From positions 248,001 to 312,000 of the forward strand of contig NZ_LRRU01000022.1 of the NCBI RefSeq assembly GCF_001641615.1: 64,000 nucleotides of DNA. Reading direction: 5' to 3'. Below, one piece after another: positions 18,185 to 26,318 of this stretch. The translations under genes and the position numbers were made by a program. Within the stretch, counting starts at the first letter, position 1. Every line of letters starts with the position of its first letter. The notes below the pieces were generated by a model that was not told the DNA's origin, made no database searches, and saw only the letters and a list, made by a program, of their open reading frames with translations. The DNA comes from Pseudoalteromonas gelatinilytica. GTDB lineage: Bacteria; Pseudomonadota; Gammaproteobacteria; Enterobacterales; Alteromonadaceae.

Positions 18185-19634
18185 TCGTCTTAGCTTCAAT
18201 CCGCGCAAGCGCAGTGCTTACGAGACCTTTGATTTAACAGTGTTGTTAGTTAAGCAGCATGCTGTGGCGTTGGTCTCTTTGTATTTGATGATGGCCGTGC
18301 CTGTATTTCTGATTGTTAGCTTCTTAGTGAATTGGGGCATAGGTGGCTTTGTTGTTTGGTGGCTTAAACCTGTATTTGAGCGACCTTTACTCGATTACAT
18401 GTCAAAAGCGGTTTTCAATCAGCCAGTTAACATAATGAGTAGCTTAAAGTCACTCAAGCAGTTAAAAATCGCTGATATGCTAGCGCATTTAACCGTTTTT
18501 AGGCTCAGCCCAAACAGAGCGTTTTTAGCCCCTGTAGAACAACTCGAGCGACTATCAGGCGAGCGCAAAACTAAGCGTAAGCGAGTTTTATTTGCTTCAA
18601 CTAAGCCAAAACAAACATTATGGATGCTGTTTTGTGTGCATTTTGAATTCATCATTTTAATGGGGATATCGGCGCTGACGATTGCGCTTGTGCCCCATTC
18701 ATTTTCTGCACAAGAAGCGATGTATCAGCTATTCGAAGCGCCAGTTTGGGTTGAGATAGCATTTAACTTTATCTATATCATCAGTATATCGTTAGTTGCA
18801 CCGTTATTTGTAACAGGTGGTTTCCTTGCTTATTTACACCGCCGTGTCGAACTAGAAGGCTGGGATATAGAGCTGGCTTTTAAAAATATTCGCACCCGTT
18901 TGGCAAGCGTCGTCAGTGCCGTGACGCTATTTATACTGATAACGTTTACGCTGCAACCATCAACAAGCTATGCAGAGCAAATCGATAAACAAGCGGTAAA
19001 AGAGCAGGTTACAGCACTCTACAATGAGCCTAATGTCATTGAAACTGAGACCACGTGGGTGCCAAATATCGAAGCAAAAGACAGCTCATCAGAGAGTGAT
19101 TGGTCTTGGCTTATCGATGTGTTTACTGCGATTGGTGAAGTGTTTGGCATATTTGTTTGGGTACTGGTCGGCCTATTAGTTATTTGGCTAGTGTATTACC
19201 TCATGCAAAAGCGCGGGTTTTTTGCAAATTTAAGCTTACCAGAGCGTACAAAAGTAAATGAAGAGCCAGTGATCCCCACTTTATTTGCTGAAATTAAAAG
19301 TAAAGATTTACCTACTGATTTAATTGCCGCAGCAAAGCAGTGTTTTGAGCAAGGTGAGCACCGCTTGGCACTGGCATATTTGCTTCATCATGCGCTGAGT
19401 TGGGCACAGCAACAGCATGAAGTGCGCTTGCACCGCTCTATGACTGAGCGCGAATGTAAACGTGCAATTGATGCAAGGGTGCCAAACCAAGGACAAGCGA
19501 TTTTTGCCCGCTTATTTTCTGCGTGGGTCACGGTTGCTTGGGGTCATAAAACCCCTGATATCGACTTTATCGAGCTGACTGAGCAAGTTACTACTATGAC
19601 AGCAAAGACTAAGGAGCAAGCCCATGAAGCTTAA
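18174..19634 (+). CDS. DUF4129-type membrane protein
   Basis: A 486-residue protein starting MELNRLSFNPRKRSAYE; the ATG at 18174 overlaps the SpoIIM gene end by 11 bases and is preferred to the non-ATG start at 18120. Membrane helices lie at about 30-60, 150-180, 195-225 and 240-275. A periplasmic stretch with LYNEPNVIETETTWVPNIEAK follows, then another helix (about 325-350) and a C-terminal cytoplasmic domain with LAYLLHHALSWAQQQH and FARLFSAWVTVAWGHKTP. That last part matches DUF4129, known from transglutaminase-like and MoxR clusters. No catalytic residues are seen. Probably a membrane scaffold for the MoxR/DUF58 pair. Confidence 0.78.
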   Translation: MELNRLSFNPRKRSAYETFDLTVLLVKQHAVALVSLYLMMAVPVFLIVSFLVNWGIGGFVVWWLKPVFERPLLDYMSKAVFNQPVNIMSSLKSLKQLKIADMLAHLTVFRLSPNRAFLAPVEQLERLSGERKTKRKRVLFASTKPKQTLWMLFCVHFEFIILMGISALTIALVPHSFSAQEAMYQLFEAPVWVEIAFNFIYIISISLVAPLFVTGGFLAYLHRRVELEGWDIELAFKNIRTRLASVVSAVTLFILITFTLQPSTSYAEQIDKQAVKEQVTALYNEPNVIETETTWVPNIEAKDSSSESDWSWLIDVFTAIGEVFGIFVWVLVGLLVIWLVYYLMQKRGFFANLSLPERTKVNEEPVIPTLFAEIKSKDLPTDLIAAAKQCFEQGEHRLALAYLLHHALSWAQQQHEVRLHRSMTERECKRAIDARVPNQGQAIFARLFSAWVTVAWGHKTPDIDFIELTEQVTTMTAKTKEQAHEA

Positions 19635-20772
19635 AGTTGTGCTCATAGCGGCGCTAGTGGTGTTTAGCTTATTTGTTATTGCTGGTATTGCTTCTTTAGA
19701 TTGGCAGAAAAAAGAAATAGAAATTGGCTTTCATAGTGATGTGGCAAAAGATAACTTCACGATGGCTAAGCGGCTACTTAAAGCCAATGGTATCGATTGG
19801 AATAAAAACAAACGCTTGGCAGAACAAGCACAAGGTGATGAGTTAAACATTGACCCGCAAAGTATCTTAATTTTGGATGAGGCGGTGCTTGCTGACTCTT
19901 ACCAGTTAGATGTACAGCTTGCTGATTGGGTTGGTGAGGGCGGACGTTTAATTTATGTATTAAACAGGCAGCGCGATGAGCTGGCGATTGATAGCACCGT
20001 ATTTTTTAGTCAGCTTGGCATCAATGTAGAAAGCCAAGAAGATGTGTTTGAATATGATTTTGCGATGCTCAAAGAAGGGAATAAAAATAGTACGCTGTCA
20101 ATCGATGAAAACACTCAGCTTGACCTTGAGCTAAGCCGTGCCTTTTTTATTGAAAACTGCCCAGGTGTGAGTACCAATAATGATAATGGCGACACCTTGA
20201 TGTGTGACTTTGCATTTGGCCAAGGTCGGATCATCGTGATGCCTTCACTGTTACCTTTTACCAATTATCGACTTCGCCATCTTGATCATGGCAGCTTATT
20301 ACTTTGGTTAAGTAAAGGGGCTGAAAAAGTAACCTATGTACCTTATCTAACTTACCCAAATTGGTTTGCCAAATTATGGCACTGGAGCTGGCAATGTGTG
20401 GTGACGTTACTGTTATTAATTGTGCTTGCAGTGTGGCATATCAGTAGTCGCATCGGCCGCTCTTATGCACCTGACTTTGACATAAAAACCAGCTTTAATC
20501 AGCATATCCGTGCAGTGGCGAGCTTTTATTCTGAGCATGGTCACGAAGCCGTGTTATTTGCTGCACTAAAGAAAGATTTTTACGCCAAAGTTGAGTCGCG
20601 GGTACCTAATTTTAAAATGCTCAGTGTAGAAAAGCAGGCGCAGATCATCGCTAGTTTAACTCATTTTGAAAAACAACTAGTGGCTCAACTACTTGCTAGC
20701 AAGTTGCCTGAGTCAAAAGAACAACGAACAGAATATATAAAACGATTCAAACAATTAAGGAATGCCTTATGA
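19624..20772 (+). CDS. DUF4350 domain membrane protein
   Basis: A 382-residue protein with an N-terminal membrane anchor (about 5-24), a periplasmic DUF4350 domain (about 35-230) containing LLKANGIDWNKNKRL, ILILDEAVLAD and GQGRIIVMPSLLPFTNYRLRHLDHGSLLLWL, a second membrane helix at about 258-277 and a cytoplasmic helical tail. The DUF4350 fold is glutamine-amidotransferase-like but no catalytic triad is apparent. It overlaps DUF4129 by 11 bases and MoxR by 4 bases, so all are translated together. Confidence 0.82.
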   Translation: MKLKVVLIAALVVFSLFVIAGIASLDWQKKEIEIGFHSDVAKDNFTMAKRLLKANGIDWNKNKRLAEQAQGDELNIDPQSILILDEAVLADSYQLDVQLADWVGEGGRLIYVLNRQRDELAIDSTVFFSQLGINVESQEDVFEYDFAMLKEGNKNSTLSIDENTQLDLELSRAFFIENCPGVSTNNDNGDTLMCDFAFGQGRIIVMPSLLPFTNYRLRHLDHGSLLLWLSKGAEKVTYVPYLTYPNWFAKLWHWSWQCVVTLLLLIVLAVWHISSRIGRSYAPDFDIKTSFNQHIRAVASFYSEHGHEAVLFAALKKDFYAKVESRVPNFKMLSVEKQAQIIASLTHFEKQLVAQLLASKLPESKEQRTEYIKRFKQLRNAL

Positions 20773-21752
20773 GCACGGAATTGGACACTAATCGCATGAG
20801 CTTAGTTGAGGCAGCTGATGCAGTAAAACAAGTAAAGCATAACATTTCGCGTGTGTTAGTCGGTCAAGATGCCATTGTTGAAGATGTGCTTACCGTGCTA
20901 TTTGCAGGTGGCCATGTGTTACTTGAAGGGGTTCCTGGGCTTGGTAAAACGCTATTGGTTAGAGCCCTAGCAAAAAGCTTAAATGTGGACTTCTCACGCG
21001 TGCAATTTACGCCGGATTTAATGCCATCGGATGTTGTTGGCCATAGTTTGTATGACATGAAATCAGGTGAGTTTAATATTAAAAAAGGTCCCGCTTTTAC
21101 TAATATTTTGCTGGCTGATGAAATCAACCGTGCACCAGCTAAAACGCAATCAGCCCTCCTTGAGGTGATGCAAGAGCAACAAATCACCATTGATGGCGAG
21201 TCATTATCTATTGATTCACCATTTATGGTATTAGCCACTCAAAACCCATTAGATCAAGAAGGGACTTACCCACTGCCTGAGGCTGAATTAGACCGCTTTA
21301 TGATGAAAGTGGAGCTTGGTTTTCCTTCTCATGAATCGGAAGTTGAGCTTTTAAAACTGAATACACAGATTGTTTCTAATGAAACCAAAGTAGAGCAGCT
21401 GCCAGCAGTCTTGGATGCTAAGCGTATTGCAGACATTAAACAGCTTTGTGCAGATATCTTAGTGGACGAACAAATACTGAATTATGCCGTCGATATCGTG
21501 CGTAGTTCACGAACGTGGCAAGGCGTGCTGCACGGCGCAGGGTTACGTGCCTCAATTAATATCATTAAAGCCGCAAAAGTAATGGCATTAATGAATGGCC
21601 GTGACTTTGTAACCCCAGATGACGTGAAGTCAGTGTCAGTGAATATTTTAAGACACCGATTAATTTTATCAGCTGATTTGGAGCTGGAAGGGGTGTCATT
21701 TGATGAAGTGATCAGTGCCATTTTAGCCAGTGTTGAAGCGCCGCGCTCATGA
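20769..21752 (+). CDS. MoxR family AAA+ ATPase (RDD/SpoIIM operon)
   Basis: A 327-residue AAA_3 ATPase. Walker A is GVPGLGKT (residues 54-61), Walker B LLADE followed by INRAPAKTQSALLEVM, sensor 1 region ATQNPLDQEGTYPLPEAELDRF. The lid domain carries the arginine-rich GLRASINIIKAAKVMALMNGRDFV. It shares the core with the Bat-operon MoxR (9706-10662) but differs in the N-terminus and lid, so the two are old paralogues rather than a recent duplication. It is coupled by 4-base overlaps to DUF4350 and to DUF58. Confidence 0.92.
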   Translation: MSTELDTNRMSLVEAADAVKQVKHNISRVLVGQDAIVEDVLTVLFAGGHVLLEGVPGLGKTLLVRALAKSLNVDFSRVQFTPDLMPSDVVGHSLYDMKSGEFNIKKGPAFTNILLADEINRAPAKTQSALLEVMQEQQITIDGESLSIDSPFMVLATQNPLDQEGTYPLPEAELDRFMMKVELGFPSHESEVELLKLNTQIVSNETKVEQLPAVLDAKRIADIKQLCADILVDEQILNYAVDIVRSSRTWQGVLHGAGLRASINIIKAAKVMALMNGRDFVTPDDVKSVSVNILRHRLILSADLELEGVSFDEVISAILASVEAPRS

Positions 21753-23068
21753 AACGCATCAAGCATAGACCTGCAAAACGCTTAGTGCAATTAACCGCTT
21801 TGTTGCTGTTATTCTTGCTTGTCTGTGCCATTGCATCGGTTGACAGCTTAGTGCTAACGGCCTTGTTAATAGTGCCCTTATTGGTCGCATTTGTCGATTA
21901 TATGGCGGCGAAGTCAGAGCCTTTACTTGAAGTAAGTGCACAAACGAGTCTCAACATGGCTTTGTATCGACGCCAAGTATTGCAGGTCGTGATTAAAAAT
22001 AAAGCGAAGCATGCGACGATGTTAGATGTCAGCGTTCATTTGAGTAATGCAATTGAGCTGCAAAAGCCACAGCAAACGGTGTTTATAGATGCTATGCAGC
22101 AAGCAAAGCAGAGCTTTAGTTTACGTGCTCACAAACGAGGCGATGCGCAGATCAGTGCCATTGAACTTAGGGTCGGGTCGCCATTTGGCCTTTGGCAAAC
22201 AAACTGGTTAGCTGCGCAAGCGATTCAATTAAAAGTGTATCCCGATTTTAGCCGTGTTACCTCAAAGCAACATTTAAGTGGCGTAGTGAATAAGCCTATT
22301 TCAGGTTTAAAACTCACTAAGAAGCGCGGTGATGGTATTGAGTTTCAGCAGTTACGTGAATACCGCCAAGGTGATAGTGTTAGGCAGATAGATTGGCAGG
22401 CGACCAGTAAGCGTCGAAAACTCATTTCTCGTGAGTATCAAGAAGAGCAAAACCAACACGTCATTGTGATGCTCGATGCCTCCAAAAAAATGGCCATAGA
22501 AGCCAATGAGGGCAGCCACTTTGATCATGCTTTAAATGCATTATTACTGCTGTCGCACACAGTTTTAAAGCAAGGTGACTGGTTTAGCATGCAAAGCTTT
22601 AACCAAAACCTGCGCTGGTTACCCGATGTAAAAGGCGCACAGAATGTATCACGGGTAATGAATCACTTTTATGATCTATATCCAGATAAGAGCAGCAGTG
22701 ACTATTTAGTGGCTGTGAACCAATTAATCGCTAAACGCAGTAAACGGTCTTTAGTGTTATTAGTGACCACCCTTGATGAGCAAAGTATTGATGAGTTGAT
22801 GCCTGCAATTAAGCTATTACAAAAACACCACTTAGTTGCGCTTATTAATATTAACAATCGTGCCGTGAGTGAAGTGCTCGATGAGCCTATTGAAAAGTAC
22901 GAAGATGCAACCAGCTATTGTGCAGCATTAGCGCTGTTAAATTCACATAAAGCCAATATGGCAAAGCTGAAAAAACAAGGGGTGATAGCCATAGACTGTA
23001 ACCCTGAGCAGCTACTACCGCATGTGCTTAACACCTATTTAAATGTGAAGCACTCCGGGGCATTGTAA
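21749..23068 (+). CDS. DUF58 membrane protein, MoxR partner
   Basis: A 439-residue protein with two N-terminal membrane helices (about 12-30 and 33-50), a beta-rich region (about 60-180) and the DUF58/VWA-like domain: GIEFQQLREYRQGDSVRQID at about 195-214, then SREYQEEQNQHVIVMLDASKKM, where the metal site is DASKK rather than DxSxS. Longer than the Bat-type DUF58 protein (314 residues) because of the membrane anchor and the beta domain. Last gene of the operon and followed by a terminator. Confidence 0.9.
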   Translation: MKRIKHRPAKRLVQLTALLLLFLLVCAIASVDSLVLTALLIVPLLVAFVDYMAAKSEPLLEVSAQTSLNMALYRRQVLQVVIKNKAKHATMLDVSVHLSNAIELQKPQQTVFIDAMQQAKQSFSLRAHKRGDAQISAIELRVGSPFGLWQTNWLAAQAIQLKVYPDFSRVTSKQHLSGVVNKPISGLKLTKKRGDGIEFQQLREYRQGDSVRQIDWQATSKRRKLISREYQEEQNQHVIVMLDASKKMAIEANEGSHFDHALNALLLLSHTVLKQGDWFSMQSFNQNLRWLPDVKGAQNVSRVMNHFYDLYPDKSSSDYLVAVNQLIAKRSKRSLVLLVTTLDEQSIDELMPAIKLLQKHHLVALININNRAVSEVLDEPIEKYEDATSYCAALALLNSHKANMAKLKKQGVIAIDCNPEQLLPHVLNTYLNVKHSGAL

Positions 23069-23082
23069 TACTAGCTAGCAAT

Positions 23083-23113
23083 AAAAAAGGCATTGAATTC
23101 AATGCCTTTTTTA
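23083..23113. terminator. Bidirectional intrinsic terminator
   Basis: AAAAAAGGCATTGAATTC continues into AATGCCTTTTTT: a perfectly symmetric stem with A-run and T-run between the convergent DUF58 and DUF4234-like genes. Confidence 0.9.
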
Positions 23114-23138
23114 ATAAATAACGAAATCTATGAAACGA

Positions 23139-23615
23139 TTATTTCTGATTATCAATAGCTTCGTTGATTTTGTATTGGAAATAAATAACGTTAAAGAAAA
23201 ACGTTAAAATACCACCTAAATGAACTGGTTCATTGCTGCCTTCATTAATCAACTCTTTAATTGATGTACGAAGAGAGAAAACTAATACAATCCCAACAAC
23301 AAAAGAAGCCAGCGAAACAAGCGCAGATAAACCTTCTGGAATAGATGTGAATGCTAAACCAATGTTAATTGCGTAGAGGGCAACATAGCCATAAACTAGG
23401 TTTTGACTTACCTTATGTTTAGCTAGCGTATTTGCTTGATTGGTCCGGCTTACTAGCCAGTATACGGCGTAAATACCAAATGTGAAAAGGCATAAAAAGA
23501 ACACGCCCCAAGCAGAGAAGCGGTCAAAGTTTAAAATAGGTCTATTACCGCTGGTATTTTGCTGAGTAAGCTCAGCTTCTGGTGCTTCATAAATGTTAGC
23601 TGATTCTTCAGACAT
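23139..23615 (-). CDS. DUF4234-like small membrane protein
   Basis: A 158-residue protein with an N-terminal polar stretch and four predicted membrane helices. The first helix pair reads FFLCLFTFGIYAVYWLVSRT followed by NQANTLAKHK, which fits the DUF4234 pattern (TFGIYxxYW then a charged loop). The function is unknown. Single gene. AGGAATC before the ATG gives a fair ribosome site. Confidence 0.72.
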   Translation of the reverse strand: MSEESANIYEAPEAELTQQNTSGNRPILNFDRFSAWGVFFLCLFTFGIYAVYWLVSRTNQANTLAKHKVSQNLVYGYVALYAINIGLAFTSIPEGLSALVSLASFVVGIVLVFSLRTSIKELINEGSNEPVHLGGILTFFFNVIYFQYKINEAIDNQK

Positions 23616-23791
23616 AACGATTCCTCATAATTATTTTTGTATATTCCTTTGTGCAAATTGCACGTACCGATAATAGCAGTGAGCTTGGTTTTTGTACATC
23701 ATTTCAACAGCCTAGAAAGTAAGGCCAAGTAGCATCAAGGTCAGTATAAATAAGCCTTATAGAGGGTATAGCATGAGTGAAGTTTTAAAGC

Positions 23792-24031
23792 TTGCTGAAA
23801 TTATGTACACTGCCGCTGATTTTAATGAGGTGCTGTGTGTTATTTGTTATTTTGAGCTGTGTATTTATTTTGGTGATGTATCTTGAGTCTCTGTCTAAAG
23901 GGATGCCTGTAAAGCGCTGGATGCTGTTAGGTGGAGTGCTTGGGCCTGTCGCTTGGTGTTTGTTTAACGTGCATTACCGACGCGCATTTGTGCGCCATGT
24001 TGGCCGACAATCGTGTGGTTGGCGACCTTAA
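23792..24031 (+). CDS. Small membrane protein of uncertain start, possible frameshift
   Basis: A 79-residue frame with one strong membrane helix (VLFVILSCVFILVMYL), then a basic stretch KGMPVKRWMLLGG and the tail RHVGRQSCGWRP. The nominal start is TTG without a ribosome site; an ATG at 23825 would give 68 residues. A good ribosome site (AGAGGG) instead precedes the ATG at 23773, which reads MSEVLKLAEIMYTAADF in another frame and stops at 23886. A one-base indel joining the two would give a normal small membrane protein. The stop overlaps the convergent GGDEF-EAL gene by 3 bases. I do not recognise a family. Confidence 0.5.
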   Translation: MLKLCTLPLILMRCCVLFVILSCVFILVMYLESLSKGMPVKRWMLLGGVLGPVAWCLFNVHYRRAFVRHVGRQSCGWRP

Positions 24032-26265
24032 GCTTTTACAGTTTTTAGAAGACTTGGTGCAGATTTATCGAGTTGCTTTTGTAAGAATGCGGTAAATTCA
24101 GGTTGAGATAACGGTTTAGAATAATAATAACCTTGGACTGTTTGACACTTTAACTGCTCTAACATAACGACCTGATCAGCTTGCTCAACCCCTTCTGCAA
24201 CCACATGTAAATCAAGGTTATGAGCAATGGTCACAATTGAGTCGACCATATTACGACCACGTTCTGATTGCATGTCGTCAATAAAGGCTTTATCAACTTT
24301 CAAGGTATTTAGTGGGAACTGTTTTAGATAGGCTAATGAAGAGTAACCCGTACCAAAGTCATCCATTGCAAGGTGAATACCACGAGCACTGAGTGAGCGC
24401 ATGACTGCAATTGCTTCGTTCGGATCGTCCATAACCGTACCTTCAGTGATCTCAAGCTCAAGGAAGTAAGAGGGCAGTTCATTTTTTTGCAAAATTACAT
24501 CAATACGAGTGGTTAAATCAGGTAAGCTAAACTGCTTGGCCGATAAGTTTACTGCCACACGACCGCTGAATAAACCTTGATCTATCCACGCCTTTACATC
24601 GCGACACGCTTTGTTTAAAACCACTTCACCAATTTCGATTATTTGCCCAGTTTCTTCAGCGATAGGAATAAACACACCAGGGCTTATGACGCCTTTTTTC
24701 GGAGTAATAAAGCGCACAAGTGCTTCCATACCATCTAGCTTACCAGTACGAATATTCATCTTCGGTTGGTAATACACCTCAAAGTGATCTTCTTTTAGAC
24801 CGTAACGCATCAAGTTTTCGATTTGTAAGCGTTTAACCGCTTCACGGTTCATGGTGTCGTTGAAAAACAGGTAGCTATTACCTTTTTTCTTGGCGTGATA
24901 CATGGCTGTATCCGCATTTTTAAGCAATAGTTCTGGGGTGTTGCCATCTTCAGGGAACAGTACAATCCCGACACTCGAGGTGATCACCAGTTCGTGACCC
25001 GCCATATTGAAAGGCGTGGCAATTGCAGCTAAAAAGAGTTTAGCCATTCGAGTGATGGTATGAATATCGTTGGTGCCCGACATTACCAGCGCAAACTCAT
25101 CACCGCCTAGGCGATAAAACACATCTTTTTCGCGGGTTAACTTATTCAAACGCATCGCAAGCTTAGACAATAAGCTATCACCAAGTTGGTGACCCAGTGA
25201 GTCGTTAATCTTTTTAAAGTTATCTAGGTCAAACACTAACAAAGCGTGATGGTTATCTTGTTTAGCAAGCTTTTTCAGGTTAGTGAAAAACAAATTTCGG
25301 TTCGGTAAGCCCGTTGTGCGGTCGCGATTAGATAAGTTATGTAATTGTGATTCGGCTTTTTTTCGTTCTGTTTGATCTGAAAACACCACCACATAGTTAC
25401 AAATTTGGTTGTGCTCATTTTTGATTTCATCAATTGAAATTTCAATCGGTAACAACTGTCTTTTTGCATTGCGAAGTTTTACCTCTTGTTGCCAATGCTC
25501 CGTCGCTTTTACGGTGGCTTTAATTTCATCCACATAGCTTTGGTCATAACCATTTAAGGTAAAATCTTTCTTTAAATATTGTTCGCGGCTGCCACCAAAC
25601 AAAGTCAAAAAGCTCGGGTTTAAGTCAACCAGCTTGAAGTTTTTATCGTAAATGGCGATGGCGTCAGTTAACGACTCAACGCATTTTGCAAACAGGTTTA
25701 AACGTGCTTCAGTTGATTTAAGCTGAGAAATATCTCGCACTGTACCTGTCATACGTAAAGGGTTTAGGTTTGCATCTTTTTCGATGATCTTGCCGCGATC
25801 CAGTACCCAGTGCCAGCGATCAAAACTGTCTTTTATACGGTAGCTCGCTTCAAAGAATGCGGTGTGTTCAGCAAAGTGTTTTTTTAGCGCTGTTTCGACG
25901 TGTTGTAAATCGTGAGGGTGAATCAATTCGCGGTTAGGGGGAAAGCCACTGCTGCTGTTTGTATCTGAGGTGTATTTATCATTTATTCGCAGCACTTCAC
26001 CGGTTTTAATATTCCAATCCCAAAGTGTGTCACCACTGCCTTCTACGGTACTTTTTAAGCGATGTTCTGAAATTCGAAGTTGCTGACGTGAGCGTTTTAA
26101 TTTAAAAATGACAAATAATAGGTACGGCAATAACAGCATCATGATAGCGCTTGGAATAAGCAGCAATGTGCTCTGTTCCAGCTCTATAGGGCTGGCGGAT
26201 GCTGAAAAAATCCCAGCCATACTTATTGTTAAAAAAGCAGAAATCATTTTTATTATTTTTGTCAT
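24028..26265 (-). CDS. PAS-PAS-GGDEF-EAL c-di-GMP enzyme, membrane-anchored
   Basis: A 745-residue protein with an N-terminal signal-like helix and a second helix at about 30-52, then PAS/PAC (about 65-180) and PAS (about 185-300), a GGDEF domain (about 310-470) with intact RLGGDEFAL, and an EAL domain (about 485-735) with MEALVRF, NLSAKQF, LEITEG, MDDFGTGYSS, LKVDK and VVAEGVE. All residues needed for diguanylate cyclase and for phosphodiesterase activity look present, so net output cannot be called. The short periplasmic part suggests that sensing is by the cytoplasmic PAS domains. Single gene on the minus strand. Confidence 0.95.
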   Translation of the reverse strand: MTKIIKMISAFLTISMAGIFSASASPIELEQSTLLLIPSAIMMLLLPYLLFVIFKLKRSRQQLRISEHRLKSTVEGSGDTLWDWNIKTGEVLRINDKYTSDTNSSSGFPPNRELIHPHDLQHVETALKKHFAEHTAFFEASYRIKDSFDRWHWVLDRGKIIEKDANLNPLRMTGTVRDISQLKSTEARLNLFAKCVESLTDAIAIYDKNFKLVDLNPSFLTLFGGSREQYLKKDFTLNGYDQSYVDEIKATVKATEHWQQEVKLRNAKRQLLPIEISIDEIKNEHNQICNYVVVFSDQTERKKAESQLHNLSNRDRTTGLPNRNLFFTNLKKLAKQDNHHALLVFDLDNFKKINDSLGHQLGDSLLSKLAMRLNKLTREKDVFYRLGGDEFALVMSGTNDIHTITRMAKLFLAAIATPFNMAGHELVITSSVGIVLFPEDGNTPELLLKNADTAMYHAKKKGNSYLFFNDTMNREAVKRLQIENLMRYGLKEDHFEVYYQPKMNIRTGKLDGMEALVRFITPKKGVISPGVFIPIAEETGQIIEIGEVVLNKACRDVKAWIDQGLFSGRVAVNLSAKQFSLPDLTTRIDVILQKNELPSYFLELEITEGTVMDDPNEAIAVMRSLSARGIHLAMDDFGTGYSSLAYLKQFPLNTLKVDKAFIDDMQSERGRNMVDSIVTIAHNLDLHVVAEGVEQADQVVMLEQLKCQTVQGYYYSKPLSQPEFTAFLQKQLDKSAPSLLKTVKA

Positions 26266-26318
26266 TAATGCATTACCGTAATTCGCACCAATTAATCTAA
26301 TCTAAGCCCGCGTCCGAG

